The notes beneath the pieces are model-generated. The model did not search any database and was not told the origin of the DNA. It worked only from the letters and a program-made list of their open reading frames with translations. The position numbers were made by a program, and so were the translations under genes. Positions 34,476 to 48,265 of a DNA stretch of 64,000 nt are shown piece after piece. The DNA is from Cinclus cinclus (lineage: Eukaryota; Chordata; Aves; Passeriformes; Cinclidae): NCBI RefSeq assembly GCF_963662255.1, contig NW_026912141.1:72001-136000 (forward strand), in the 5' to 3' direction. Every line of letters starts with the position of its first letter. The first letter of the stretch is position 1.

Positions 34476-35854
34476 TGGAAGAAGCAGCCTGTGGCCACGG
34501 GCAGAGCTGGTCAACAGCTGCGCCTAACTTTCCCAAGCTGCGAGAGCATTCTCAGCCGAGTTCTGCTTTGACAGAGCTATTGCTGAACTTTTGCAGCCCC
34601 GGAGGCTGCTGAAACCAAGGCTGTGTTCTGCCTCTTCATTCTTGCCTTCCTGTGCTCCAGCGAGAAGTGAAGCTCTGGCACGGCATTCAGCTTTGCCGCC
34701 TCTCTGCACGGAAAGCACTAGACAGAACTAGTGTGCTTCGTGCATGCTCTCTCCTCGCTTTTATGGTCACTGCTCTGCTTTTTGCTTGGCAGCGTTCCAA
34801 GGGTCCACGGCATACCTCTTGCACAGCGAGAGGTGGCCGGCGAGGAATACTTGCTGGCTTAAGTCGTTCCATGCTCAAGGCATTCATCAGAGCAGCACAA
34901 TGCGGGAAAAGAGGGGGGAACATTGCAGGACAAATTTCTATGCTGGATCATGATTGTCTGCGAGACAGCTCTCCGCAGCGCGAGTATTTGGCCAGGCTGA
35001 AATCAGCGCCACGGGAAGCCAATCTGACAAGCGGAGTGCAACGAGCGCGGCGATATGGGGCCACTTGGCAGGTGGCCGAAGAAAGACGGCTGCCCCGCGA
35101 ATGTGGTGCCAGAAGGCAAGTTTCAGCAGGGCGTTCCGGGCGAGCTTAATGTGTAGCCGCAGCTGTTCTAGGCGAGATTGTAGCCGAGAAGCTTTCCGTC
35201 TCCATTCACGAGACAAGAAAAGCAGAACGCAATGGTCTAGAGGGTTGAGAAGAAAAGTGCTCGTAGCGAGCTCGTTGCGGCAGAAGCGAAAGCCAGGAGC
35301 AGCGTGCTCGGTGCGAGAAGTAGACGGCGCTTCGCCTCCTTGGGAAGGAAATCGCGTCTGGGCACGAACGGCAGCCAGCGAAGCTTCAGAACAGCAGGCT
35401 GTTCTGCTCAGCGTACGAGCCTGAAGTGAGTGGCAAGGGCTAAGGGGACAGTTCCAAGGCATCTAGCTTTCCTGCTAGCAATGCCATTTCTACCCTGCTG
35501 TGGAAAACATTGTCCTTTGCCCTTCTGCTCCGAGAGGCAGAGAGCACCTCGGCAGACGCAGTGCAGAGGGAAAGGACACAGTATCCGAGGGAGCGTGGCG
35601 CCGCTTAGGCGGGCAAAGCAGAAAGGTGCCGCCCGGCACTGGCTTTGACTCCCTGAGCTTCCTTGCTAGGACAGCAGCTGCCGAAAGCTGGCAACTAGGC
35701 TGCCAGAGTGCAGAATGTAGGCGGTCTGGCACGCCTGCTTGCCGAAAGCCAGGATCAGCGAGACAGCGTGCTAGGCTCTGTTTCACAGCACCTTGGAGAA
35801 CACGCCCTTGAAGAATGCCGTCTCTGCTCCGCAAAAGCTCTGCCACAGTGAAGG
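34476..35854 (+). repeat. Unit 26, type CGACCCGC with G836
   Basis: Private C836G (35311) lies in the loop of the CTCG-CTG-CGAG dyad, so the arms stay paired. Confidence 0.96.
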
Positions 35855-37233
35855 TGGAAGAAGCAGCCTGTGGCCACGGGCAGAGCTGGTCAACAGCTGC
35901 GCCTAACTTTCCCAAGCTGCGAGAGCATTCTCAGCCGAGTTCTGCTTTGACAGAGCTATTGCTGAACTTTTGCAGCCCCGGAGGCTGCTGAAACCAAGGC
36001 TGTGTTCTGCCTCTTCATTCTTGCCTTCCTGTGCTCCAGCGAGAAGTGAAGCTCTGGCACGGCATTCAGCTTTGCCGCCTCTCTGCACGGAAAGCACTAG
36101 ACAGAACTAGTGTGCTTCGTGCATGCTCTCTCCTCGCTTTTATGGTCACTGCTCTGCTTTTTGCTTGGCAGCGTTCCAAGGCTCCACGGCATACCTCTTG
36201 CACAGCGAGAGGTGGCCGGCGAGGAATACTTGCTGGCTTAAGTCGTTCCATGCTCAAGGCATTCATCAGAGCAGCACAATGCGGGAAAAGAGGGGGGAAC
36301 ATTGCAGGACAAATTTCTATGCTGGATCATGATTGTCTGCGAGACAGCTCTCCGCAGCGCGAGTATTTGGCCAGGCTGAAATCAGCGCCACGGGAAGCCA
36401 ATCTGACAAGCGGAGTGCAACGAGCGCGGCGATATGGGGCCACTTGGCAGGTGGCCGAAGAAAGACGGCTGCCCCGCGAATGTGGTGCCAGAAGGCAAGT
36501 TTCAGCAGGGCGTTCCGGGCGAGCTTAATGTGTAGCCGCAGCTGTTCTAGGCGAGATTGTAGCCGAGAAGCTTTCCGTCTCCATTCACGAGACAAGAAAA
36601 GCAGAACGCAATGGTCTAGAGGGTTGAGAAGAAAAGTGCTCGTAGCGAGCTCGTTGCGGCAGAAGCGAAAGCCAGGAGCAGCGTGCTCGCTGCGAGAAGT
36701 AGACGGCGCTTCGCCTCCTTGGGAAGGAAATCGCGTCTGGGCACGAACGGCAGCCAGCGAAGCTTCAGAACAGCAGGCTGTTCTGCTCAGCGTACGAGCC
36801 TGAAGTGAGTGGCAAGGGCTAAGGGGACAGTTCCAAGGCATCTAGCTTTCCTGCTAGCAATGCCATTTCTACCCTGCTGTGGAAAACATTGTCCTTTGCC
36901 CTTCTGCTCCGAGAGGCACAGAGCACCTCGGCAGACGCAGTGCAGAGGGAAAGGACACAGTATCCGAGGGAGCGTGGCGCCGCTTAGGCGGGCAAAGCAG
37001 AAAGGTGCCGCCCGGCACTGGCTTTGACTCCCTGAGCTTCCTTGCTAGGACAGCAGCTGCCGAAAGCTGGCAACTAGGCTGCCAGAGTGCAGAATGTAGG
37101 CGGTCTGGCACGCCTGCTTGCCGAAAGCCAGGATCAGCGAGACAGCGTGCTAGGCTCTGTTTCACAGCACCTTGGAGAACACGCCCTTGAAGAATGCCGT
37201 CTCTGTTCCGCAAAAGCTCTGCCACAGTGAAGG
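35855..37233 (+). repeat. Unit 27, type CCACCCGT with C1065
   Basis: C1065 appears here without C1024, A1035 or G1308, which suggests a short conversion tract or an independent change. Confidence 0.96.
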
Positions 37234-38612
37234 TGGAAGAAGCAGCCTGTGGCCACGGGCAGAGCTGGTCAACAGCTGCGCCTAACTTTCCCAAGCTGCG
37301 AGAGCATTCTCAGCCGAGTTCTGCTTTGACAGAGCTATTGCTGAACTTTTGCAGTCCCGGAGGCTGCTGAAACCAAGGCTGTGTTCTGCCTCTTCATTCT
37401 TGCCTTCCTGTGCTCCAGCGAGAAGTGAAGCTCTGGCACGGCATTCAGCTTTGCCGCCTCTCTGCACGGAAAGCACTAGACAGAACTAGTGTGCTTCGTG
37501 CATGCTCTCTCCTCGCTTTTATGGTCACTGCTCTGCTTTTTGCTTGGCAGCGTTCCAAGGGTCCACGGCATACCTCTTGCACAGCGAGAGGTGGCCGGCG
37601 AGGAATACTTGCTGGCTTAAGTCGTTCCATGCTCAAGGCATTCATCAGAGCAGCACAATGCGGGAAAAGAGGGGGGAACATTGCAGGACAAATTTCTATG
37701 CTGGATCATGATTGTCTGCGAGACAGCTCTCCGCAGCGCGAGTATTTGGCCAGGCTGAAATCAGCGCCACGGGAAGCCAATCTGACAAGCGGAGTGCAAC
37801 GAGCGCGGCGATATGGGGCCACTTGGCAGGTGGCCGAAGAAAGACGGCTGCCCCGCGAATGTGGTGCCAGAAGGCAAGTTTCAGCAGGGCGTTCCGGGCG
37901 AGCTTAATGTGTAGCCGCAGCTGTTCTAGGCGAGATTGTAGCCGAGAAGCTTTCCGTCTCCATTCACGAGACAAGAAAAGCAGAACGCAATGGTCTAGAG
38001 GGTTGAGAAGAAAAGTGCTCGTAGCGAGCTCGTTGCGGCAGAAGCGAAAGCCAGGAGCAGCGTGCTCGCTGCGAGAAGTAGACGGCGCTTCGCCTCCTTG
38101 GGAAGGAAATCGCGTCTGGGCACGAACGGCAGCCAGCGAAGCTTCAGAACAGCAGGCTGTTCTGCTCAGCGTACGAGCCTGAAGTGAGTGGCAAGGGCTA
38201 AGGGGACAGTTCCAAGGCATCTAGCTTTCCTGCTAGCAATGCCATTTCTACCCTGCTGTGGAAAACATTGTCCTTTGCCCTTCTGCTCCGAGAGGCAGAG
38301 AGCACCTCGGCAGACGCAGTGCAGAGGGAAAGGACACAGTATCCGAGGGAGCGTGGCGCCGCTTAGGCGGGCAAAGCAGAAAGGTGCCGCCCGGCACTGG
38401 CTTTGACTCCCTGAGCTTCCTTGCTAGGACAGCAGCTGCCGAAAGCTGGCAACTAGGCTGCCAGAGTGCAGAATGTCGGCGGTCTGGCACGCCTGCTTGC
38501 CGAAAGCCAGGATCAGCGAGACAGCGTGCTAGGCTCTGTTTCACAGCACCTTGGAGAACACGCCCTTGAAGAATGCCGTCTCTGCTCCGCAAAAGCTCTG
38601 CCACAGTGAAGG
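37234..38612 (+). repeat. Unit 28, type TGACCCGC with C1244
   Basis: Shares C1244 only with unit 4. Confidence 0.96.
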
Positions 38613-39991
38613 TGGAAGAAGCAGCCTGTGGCCACGGGCAGAGCTGGTCAACAGCTGCGCCTAACTTTCCCAAGCTGCGAGAGCATTCTCAGCCGAGTTC
38701 TGCTTTGACAGAGCTATTGCTGAACTTTTGCAGTCCCGGAGGCTGCTGAAACCAAGGCTGTGTTCTGCCTCTTCATTCTTGCCTTCCTGTGCTCCAGCGA
38801 GAAGTGAAGCTCTGGCACGGCATTCAGCTTTGCCGCCTCTCTGCACGGAAAGCACTAGACAGAACTAGTGTGCTTCGTGCATGCTCTCTCCTCGCTTTTA
38901 TGGTCACTGCTCTGCTTTTTGCTTGGCAGCGTTCCAAGGGTCCACGGCATACCTCTTGCACAGCGAGAGGTGGCCGGCGAGGAATACTTGCTGGCTTAAG
39001 TCGTTCCATGCTCAAGGCATTCATCAGAGCAGCACAATGCGGGAAAAGAGGGGGGAACATTGCAGGACAAATTTCTATGCTGGATCATGATTGTCTGCGA
39101 GACAGCTCTCCGCAGCGCGAGTATTTGGCCAGGCTGAAATCAGCGCCACGGGAAGCCAATCTGACAAGCGGAGTGCAACGAGCGCGGCGATATGGGGCCA
39201 CTTGGCAGGTGGCCGAAGAAAGACGGCTGCCCCGCGAATGTGGTGCCAGAAGGCAAGTTTCAGCAGGGCGTTCCGGGCGAGCTTAATGTGTAGCCGCAGT
39301 TGTTCTAGGCGAGATTGTAGCCGAGAAGCTTTCCGTCTCCATTCACGAGACAAGAAAAGCAGAACGCAATGGTCTAGAGGGTTGAGAAGAAAAGTGCTCG
39401 TAGCGAGCTCGTTGCGGCAGAAGCGAAAGCCAGGAGCAGCGTGCTCGCTGCGAGAAGTAGACGGCGCTTCGCCTCCTTGGGAAGGAAATCGCGTCTGGGC
39501 ACGAACGGCAGCCAGCGAAGCTTCAGAACAGCAGGCTGTTCTGCTCAGCGTACGAGCCTGAAGTGAGTGGCAAGGGCTAAGGGGACAGTTCCAAGGCATC
39601 TAGCTTTCCTGCTAGCAATGCCATTTCTACCCTGCTGTGGAAAACATTGTCCTTTGCCCTTCTGCTCCGAGAGGCAGAGAGCACCTCGGCAGACGCAGTG
39701 CAGAGGGAAAGGACACAGTATCCGAGGGAGCGTGGCGCCGCTTAGGCGGGCAAAGCAGAAAGGTGCCGCCCGGCACTGGCTTTGACTCCCTGAGCTTCCT
39801 TGCTAGGACAGCAGCTGCCGAAAGCTGGCAACTAGGCTGCCAGAGTGCAGAATGTAGGCGGTCTGGCACGCCTGCTTGCCGAAAGCCAGGATCAGCGAGA
39901 CAGCGTGCTAGGCTCTGTTTCACAGCACCTTGGAGAACACGCCCTTGAAGAATGCCGTCTCTGTTCCGCAAAAGCTCTGCCACAGTGAAGG
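38613..39991 (+). repeat. Unit 29, type TGATCCGT
   Basis: Precedes the G105 unit 30. Unit 34, which precedes the other G105 unit, differs only at phase 688. Confidence 0.96.
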
Positions 39992-41370
39992 TGGAAGAAG
40001 CAGCCTGTGGCCACGGGCAGAGCTGGTCAACAGCTGCGCCTAACTTTCCCAAGCTGCGAGAGCATTCTCAGCCGAGTTCTGCTTTGACAGAGCTAGTGCT
40101 GAACTTTTGCAGCCCCGGAGGCTGCTGAAACCAAGGCTGTGTTCTGCCTCTTCATTCTTGCCTTCCTGTGCTCCAGCGAGAAGTGAAGCTCTGGCACGGC
40201 ATTCAGCTTTGCCGCCTCTCTGCACGGAAAGCACTAGACAGAACTAGTGTGCTTCGTGCATGCTCTCTCCTCGCTTTTATGGTCACTGCTCTGCTTTTTG
40301 CTTGGCAGCGTTCCAAGGCTCCACGGCATACCTCTTGCACAGCGAGAGGTGGCCGGCGAGGAATACTTGCTGGCTTAAGTCGTTCCATGCTCAAGGCATT
40401 CATCAGAGCAGCACAATGCGGGAAAAGAGGGGGGAACATTGCAGGACAAATTTCTATGCTGGATCATGATTGTCTGCGAGACAGCTCTCCGCAGCGCGAG
40501 TATTTGGCCAGGCTGAAATCAGCGCCACGGGAAGCCAATCTGACAAGCGGAGTGCAACGAGCGCGGCGATATGGGGCCACTTGGCAGGTGGCCGAAGAAA
40601 GACGGCTGCCCCGCGAATGTGGTGCCAGAAGGCAAGTTTCAGCAGGGCGTTCCGGGCGAGCTTAATGTGTAGCCGCAGCTGTTCTAGGCGAGATTGTAGC
40701 CGAGAAGCTTTCCGTCTCCATTCACGAGACAAGAAAAGCAGAACGCAATGGTCTAGAGGGTTGAGAAGAAAAGTGCTCGTAGCGAGCTCGTTGCGGCAGA
40801 AGCGAAAGCCAGGAGCAGCGTGCTCGCTGCGAGAAGTAGACGGCGCTTCGCCTCCTTGGGAAGGAAATCGCGTCTGGGCACGAACGGCAGCCAGCGAAGC
40901 TTCAGAACAGCAGGCTGTTCTGCTCAGCGTACGAGCCTGAAGTGAGTGGCAAGGGCTAAGGGGACAGTTCCAAGGCATCTAGCTTTCCTGCTAGCAATGC
41001 CATTTCTACCCTGCTGTGGAAAACATTGTCCTTTGCCCTTCTGCTCCGAGAGGCAGAGAGCACCTCGGCAGACGCAGTGCAGAGGGAAAGGACACAGTAT
41101 CCGAGGGAGCGTGGCGCCGCTTAGGCGGGCAAAGCAGAAAGGTGCCGCCCGGCACTGGCTTTGACTCCCTGAGCTTCCTTGCTAGGACAGCAGCTGCCGA
41201 AAGCTGGCAACTAGGCTGCCAGAGTGCAGAATGTAGGCGGTCTGGCACGCCTGCTTGCCGAAAGCCAGGATCAGCGAGACAGCGTGCTAGGCTCTGTTTC
41301 ACAGCACCTTGGAGAACACGCCCTTGAAGAATGCCGTCTCTGCTCCGCAAAAGCTCTGCCACAGTGAAGG
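39992..41370 (+). repeat. Unit 30, type CCACCCGC with G105
   Basis: G105 (40096) is found only here and in unit 35, five units away. Confidence 0.96.
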
Positions 41371-42749
41371 TGGAAGAAGCAGCCTGTGGCCACGGGCAGA
41401 GCTGGTCAACAGCTGCGCCTAACTTTCCCAAGCTGCGAGAGCATTCTCAGCCGAGTTCTGCTTTGACAGAGCTATTGCTGAACTTTTGCAGTCCCGGAGG
41501 CTGCTGAAACCAAGGCTGTGTTCTGCCTCTTCATTCTTGCCTTCCTGTGCTCCAGCGAGAAGTGAAGCTCTGGCACGGCATTCAGCTTTGCCGCCTCTCT
41601 GCACGGAAAGCACTAGACAGAACTAGTGTGCTTCGTGCATGCTCTCTCCTCGCTTTTATGGTCACTGCTCTGCTTTTTGCTTGGCAGCGTTCCAAGGCTC
41701 CACGGCATACCTCTTGCACAGCGAGAGGTGGCCGGCGAGGAATACTTGCTGGCTTAAGTCGTTCCATGCTCAAGGCATTCATCAGAGCAGCACAATGCGG
41801 GAAAAGAGGGGGGAACATTGCAGGACAAATTTCTATGCTGGATCATGATTGTCTGCGAGACAGCTCTCCGCAGCGCGAGTATTTGGCCAGGCTGAAATCA
41901 GCGCCACGGGAAGCCAATCTGACAAGCGGAGTGCAACGAGCGCGGCGATATGGGGCCACTTGGCAGGTGGCCGAAGAAAGACGGCTGCCCCGCGAATGTG
42001 GTGCCAGAAGGCAAGTTTCAGCAGGGCGTTCCGGGCGAGCTTAATGTGTAGCCGCAGCTGTTCTAGGCGAGATTGTAGCCGAGAAGCTTTCCGTCTCCAT
42101 TCACGAGACAAGAAAAGCAGAAAGCAATGGTCTAGAGGGTTGAGAAGAAAAGTGCTCGTAGCGAGCTCGTTGCGGCAGAAGCGAAAGCCAGGAGCAGCGT
42201 GCTCGCTGCGAGAAGTAGACGGCGCTTCGCCTCCTTGGGAAGGAAATCGCGTCTGGGCACGAACGGCAGCCAGCGAAGCTTCAGAACAGCAGGCTGTTCT
42301 GCTCAGCGTACGAGCCTGAAGTGAGTGGCAAGGGCTAAGGGGACAGTTCCAAGGCATCTAGCTTTCCTGCTAGCAATGCCATTTCTACCCTGCTGTGGAA
42401 AACATTGTCCTTTGCCCTTCTGCTCCGAGAGGCAGAGAGCACCTCGGCAGACGCAGTGCAGAGGGAAAGGACACAGTATCCGAGGGAGCGTGGCGCCGCT
42501 TAGGCGGGCAAAGCAGAAAGGTGCCGCCCGGCACTGGCTTTGACTCCCTGAGCTTCCTTGCTAGGACAGCAGCTGCCGAAAGCTGGCAACTAGGCTGCCA
42601 GAGTGCAGAATGTAGGCGGTCTGGCACGCCTGCTTGCCGAAAGCCAGGATCAGCGAGACAGCGTGCTAGGCTCTGTTTCACAGCACCTTGGAGAACACGC
42701 CCTTGAAGAATGCCGTCTCTGCTCCGCAAAAGCTCTGCCACAGTGAAGG
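41371..42749 (+). repeat. Unit 31, type TCACACGC
   Basis: A753 unit. No private change noticed. Confidence 0.95.
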
Positions 42750-44128
42750 TGGAAGAAGCAGCCTGTGGCCACGGGCAGAGCTGGTCAACAGCTGCGCCTA
42801 ACTTTCCCAAGCTGCGAGAGCATTCTCAGCCGAGTTCTGCTTTGACAGAGCTATTGCTGAACTTTTGCAGTCCCGGAGGCTGCTGAAACCAAGGCTGTGT
42901 TCTGCCTCTTCATTCTTGCCTTCCTGTGCTCCAGCGAGAAGTGAAGCTCTGGCACGGCATTCAGCTTTGCCGCCTCTCTGCACGGAAAGCACTAGACAGA
43001 ACTAGTGTGCTTCGTGCATGCTCTCTCCTCGCTTTTATGGTCACTGCTCTGCTTTTTGCTTGGCAGCGTTCCAAGGCTCCACGGCATACCTCTTGCACAG
43101 CGAGAGGTGGCCGGCGAGGAATACTTGCTGGCTTAAGTCGTTCCATGCTCAAGGCATTCATCAGAGCAGCACAATGCGGGAAAAGAGGGGGGAACATTGC
43201 AGGACAAATTTCTATGCTGGATCATGATTGTCTGCGAGACAGCTCTCCGCAGCGCGAGTATTTGGCCAGGCTGAAATCAGCGCCACGGGAAGCCAATCTG
43301 ACAAGCGGAGTGCAACGAGCGCGGCGATATGGGGCCACTTGGCAGGTGGCCGAAGAAAGACGGCTGCCCCGCGAATGTGGTGCCAGAAGGCAAGTTTCAG
43401 CAGGGCGTTCCGGGCGAGCTTAATGTGTAGCCGCAGTTGTTCTAGGCGAGATTGTAGCCGAGAAGCTTTCCGTCTCCATTCACGAGACAAGAAAAGCAGA
43501 AAGCAATGGTCTAGAGGGTTGAGAAGAAAAGTGCTCGTAGCGAGCTCGTTGCGGCAGAAGCGAAAGCCAGGAGCAGCGTGCTCGCTGCGAGAAGTAGACG
43601 GCGCTTCGCCTCCTTGGGAAGGAAATGGCGTCTGGGCACGAACGGCAGCCAGCGAAGCTTCAGAACAGCAGGCTGTTCTGCTCAGCGTACGAGCCTGAAG
43701 TGAGTGGCAAGGGCTAAGGGGACAGTTCCAAGGCATCTAGCTTTCCTGCTAGCAATGCCATTTCTACCCTGCTGTGGAAAACATTGTCCTTTGCCCTTCT
43801 GCTCCGAGAGGCAGAGAGCACCTCGGCAGACGCAGTGCAGAGGGAAAGGACACAGTATCCGAGGGAGCGTGGCGCCGCTTAGGCGGGCAAAGCAGAAAGG
43901 TGCCGCCCGGCACTGGCTTTGACTCCCTGAGCTTCCTTGCTAGGACAGCAGCTGCCGAAAGCTGGCAACTAGGCTGCCAGAGTGCAGAATGTAGGCGGTC
44001 TGGCACGCCTGCTTGCCGAAAGCCAGGATCAGCGAGACAGCGTGCTAGGCTCTGTTTCACAGCACCTTGGAGAACACGCCCTTGAAGAATGCCGTCTCTG
44101 TTCCGCAAAAGCTCTGCCACAGTGAAGG
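42750..44128 (+). repeat. Unit 32, type TCATACGT with G878
   Basis: Carries G878, as in units 22 and 41. Confidence 0.96.
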
Positions 44129-45507
44129 TGGAAGAAGCAGCCTGTGGCCACGGGCAGAGCTGGTCAACAGCTGCGCCTAACTTTCCCAAGCTGCGAGAGC
44201 ATTCTCAGCCGAGTTCTGCTTTGACAGAGCTATTGCTGAACTTTTGCAGTCCCGGAGGCTGCTGAAACCAAGGCTGTGTTCTGCCTCTTCATTCTTGCCT
44301 TCCTGTGCTCCAGCGAGAAGTGAAGCTCTGGCACGGCATTCAGCTTTGCCGCCTCTCTGCACGGAAAGCACTAGACAGAACTAGTGTGCTTCGTGCATGC
44401 TCTCTCCTCGCTTTTATGGTCACTGCTCTGCTTTTTGCTTGGCAGCGTTCCAAGGCTCCACGGCATACCTCTTGCACAGCGAGAGGTGGCCGGCGAGGAA
44501 TACTTGCTGGCTTAAGTCGTTCCATGCTCAAGGCATTCATCAGAGCAGCACAATGCGGGAAAAGAGGGGGGAACATTGCAGGACAAATTTCTATGCTGGA
44601 TCATGATTGTCTGCGAGACAGCTCTCCGCAGCGCGAGTATTTGGCCAGGCTGAAATCAGCGCCACGGGAAGCCAATCTGACAAGCGGAGTGCAACGAGCG
44701 CGGCGATATGGGGCCACTTGGCAGGTGGCCGAAGAAAGACGGCTGCCCCGCGAATGTGGTGCCAGAAGGCAAGTTTCAGCAGGGCGTTCCGGGCGAGCTT
44801 AATGTGTAGCCGCAGCTGTTCTAGGCGAGATTGTAGCCGAGAAGCTTTCCGTCTCCATTCACGAGACAAGAAAAGCAGAACGCAATGGTCTAGAGGGTTG
44901 AGAAGAAAAGTGCTCGTAGCGAGCTCGTTGCGGCAGAAGCGAAAGCCAGGAGCAGCGTGCTCGCTGCGAGAAGTAGACGGCGCTTCGCCTCCTTGGGAAG
45001 GAAATCGCGTCTGGGCACGAACGGCAGCCAGCGAAGCTTCAGAACAGCAGGCTGTTCTGCTTAGCGTACGAGCCTGAAGTGAGTGGCAAGGGCTAAGGGG
45101 ACAGTTCCAAGGCATCTAGCTTTCCTGCTAGCAATGCCATTTCTACCCTGCTGTGGAAAACATTGTCCTTTGCCCTTCTGCTCCGAGAGGCAGAGAGCAC
45201 CTCGGCAGACGCAGTGCAGAGGGAAAGGACACAGTATCCGAGGGAGCGTGGCGCCGCTTAGGCGGGCAAAGCAGAAAGGTGCCGCCCGGCACTGGCTTTG
45301 ACTCCCTGAGCTTCCTTGCTAGGACAGCAGCTGCCGAAAGCTGGCAACTAGGCTGCCAGAGTGCAGAATGTAGGCGGTCTGGCACGCCTGCTTGCCGAAA
45401 GCCAGGATCAGCGAGACAGCGTGCTAGGCTCTGTTTCACAGCACCTTGGAGAACACGCCCTTGAAGAATGCCGTCTCTGTTCCGCAAAAGCTCTGCCACA
45501 GTGAAGG
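44129..45507 (+). repeat. Unit 33, type TCACCTGT
   Basis: Same type as unit 45. T934. Start of an alternating C328/G328 block (units 33-37). Confidence 0.96.
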
Positions 45508-46886
45508 TGGAAGAAGCAGCCTGTGGCCACGGGCAGAGCTGGTCAACAGCTGCGCCTAACTTTCCCAAGCTGCGAGAGCATTCTCAGCCGAGTTCTGCTT
45601 TGACAGAGCTATTGCTGAACTTTTGCAGTCCCGGAGGCTGCTGAAACCAAGGCTGTGTTCTGCCTCTTCATTCTTGCCTTCCTGTGCTCCAGCGAGAAGT
45701 GAAGCTCTGGCACGGCATTCAGCTTTGCCGCCTCTCTGCACGGAAAGCACTAGACAGAACTAGTGTGCTTCGTGCATGCTCTCTCCTCGCTTTTATGGTC
45801 ACTGCTCTGCTTTTTGCTTGGCAGCGTTCCAAGGGTCCACGGCATACCTCTTGCACAGCGAGAGGTGGCCGGCGAGGAATACTTGCTGGCTTAAGTCGTT
45901 CCATGCTCAAGGCATTCATCAGAGCAGCACAATGCGGGAAAAGAGGGGGGAACATTGCAGGACAAATTTCTATGCTGGATCATGATTGTCTGCGAGACAG
46001 CTCTCCGCAGCGCGAGTATTTGGCCAGGCTGAAATCAGCGCCACGGGAAGCCAATCTGACAAGCGGAGTGCAACGAGCGCGGCGATATGGGGCCACTTGG
46101 CAGGTGGCCGAAGAAAGACGGCTGCCCCGCGAATGTGGTGCCAGAAGGCAAGTTTCAGCAGGGCGTTCCGGGCGAGCTTAATGTGTAGCCGCAGCTGTTC
46201 TAGGCGAGATTGTAGCCGAGAAGCTTTCCGTCTCCATTCACGAGACAAGAAAAGCAGAACGCAATGGTCTAGAGGGTTGAGAAGAAAAGTGCTCGTAGCG
46301 AGCTCGTTGCGGCAGAAGCGAAAGCCAGGAGCAGCGTGCTCGCTGCGAGAAGTAGACGGCGCTTCGCCTCCTTGGGAAGGAAATCGCGTCTGGGCACGAA
46401 CGGCAGCCAGCGAAGCTTCAGAACAGCAGGCTGTTCTGCTCAGCGTACGAGCCTGAAGTGAGTGGCAAGGGCTAAGGGGACAGTTCCAAGGCATCTAGCT
46501 TTCCTGCTAGCAATGCCATTTCTACCCTGCTGTGGAAAACATTGTCCTTTGCCCTTCTGCTCCGAGAGGCAGAGAGCACCTCGGCAGACGCAGTGCAGAG
46601 GGAAAGGACACAGTATCCGAGGGAGCGTGGCGCCGCTTAGGCGGGCAAAGCAGAAAGGTGCCGCCCGGCACTGGCTTTGACTCCCTGAGCTTCCTTGCTA
46701 GGACAGCAGCTGCCGAAAGCTGGCAACTAGGCTGCCAGAGTGCAGAATGTAGGCGGTCTGGCACGCCTGCTTGCCGAAAGCCAGGATCAGCGAGACAGCG
46801 TGCTAGGCTCTGTTTCACAGCACCTTGGAGAACACGCCCTTGAAGAATGCCGTCTCTGTTCCGCAAAAGCTCTGCCACAGTGAAGG
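45508..46886 (+). repeat. Unit 34, type TGACCCGT
   Basis: G328 member of the alternating block. Precedes G105 unit 35. Confidence 0.95.
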
Positions 46887-48265
46887 TGGAAGAAGCAGCC
46901 TGTGGCCACGGGCAGAGCTGGTCAACAGCTGCGCCTAACTTTCCCAAGCTGCGAGAGCATTCTCAGCCGAGTTCTGCTTTGACAGAGCTAGTGCTGAACT
47001 TTTGCAGCCCCGGAGGCTGCTGAAACCAAGGCTGTGTTCTGCCTCTTCATTCTTGCCTTCCTGTGCTCCAGCGAGAAGTGAAGCTCTGGCACGGCATTCA
47101 GCTTTGCCGCCTCTCTGCACGGAAAGCACTAGACAGAACTAGTGTGCTTCGTGCATGCTCTCTCCTCGCTTTTATGGTCACTGCTCTGCTTTTTGCTTGG
47201 CAGCGTTCCAAGGCTCCACGGCATACCTCTTGCACAGCGAGAGGTGGCCGGCGAGGAATACTTGCTGGCTTAAGTCGTTCCATGCTCAAGGCATTCATCA
47301 GAGCAGCACAATGCGGGAAAAGAGGGGGGAACATTGCAGGACAAATTTCTATGCTGGATCATGATTGTCTGCGAGACAGCTCTCCGCAGCGCGAGTATTT
47401 GGCCAGGCTGAAATCAGCGCCACGGGAAGCCAATCTGACAAGCGGAGTGCAACGAGCGCGGCGATATGGGGCCACTTGGCAGGTGGCCGAAGAAAGACGG
47501 CTGCCCCGCGAATGTGGTGCCAGAAGGCAAGTTTCAGCAGGGCGTTCCGGGCGAGCTTAATGTGTAGCCGCAGCTGTTCTAGGCGAGATTGTAGCCGAGA
47601 AGCTTTCCGTCTCCATTCACGAGACAAGAAAAGCAGAACGCAATGGTCTAGAGGGTTGAGAAGAAAAGTGCTCGTAGCGAGCTCGTTGCGGCAGAAGCGA
47701 AAGCCAGGAGCAGCGTGCTCGCTGCGAGAAGTAGACGGCGCTTCGCCTCCTTGGGAAGGAAATCGCGTCTGGGCACGAACGGCAGCCAGCGAAGCTTCAG
47801 AACAGCAGGCTGTTCTGCTTAGCGTACGAGCCTGAAGTGAGTGGCAAGGGCTAAGGGGACAGTTCCAAGGCATCTAGCTTTCCTGCTAGCAATGCCATTT
47901 CTACCCTGCTGTGGAAAACATTGTCCTTTGCCCTTCTGCTCCGAGAGGCAGAGAGCACCTCGGCAGACGCAGTGCAGAGGGAAAGGACACAGTATCCGAG
48001 GGAGCGTGGCGCCGCTTAGGCGGGCAAAGCAGAAAGGTGCCGCCCGGCACTGGCTTTGACTCCCTGAGCTTCCTTGCTAGGACAGCAGCTGCCGAAAGCT
48101 GGCAACTAGGCTGCCAGAGTGCAGAATGTAGGCGGTCTGGCACGCCTGCTTGCCGAAAGCCAGGATCAGCGAGACAGCGTGCTAGGCTCTGTTTCACAGC
48201 ACCTTGGAGAACACGCCCTTGAAGAATGCCGTCTCTGCTCCGCAAAAGCTCTGCCACAGTGAAGG
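46887..48265 (+). repeat. Unit 35, type CCACCTGC with G105
   Basis: Second G105 unit. Differs from unit 30 at tracked phases only by T934. Confidence 0.96.
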
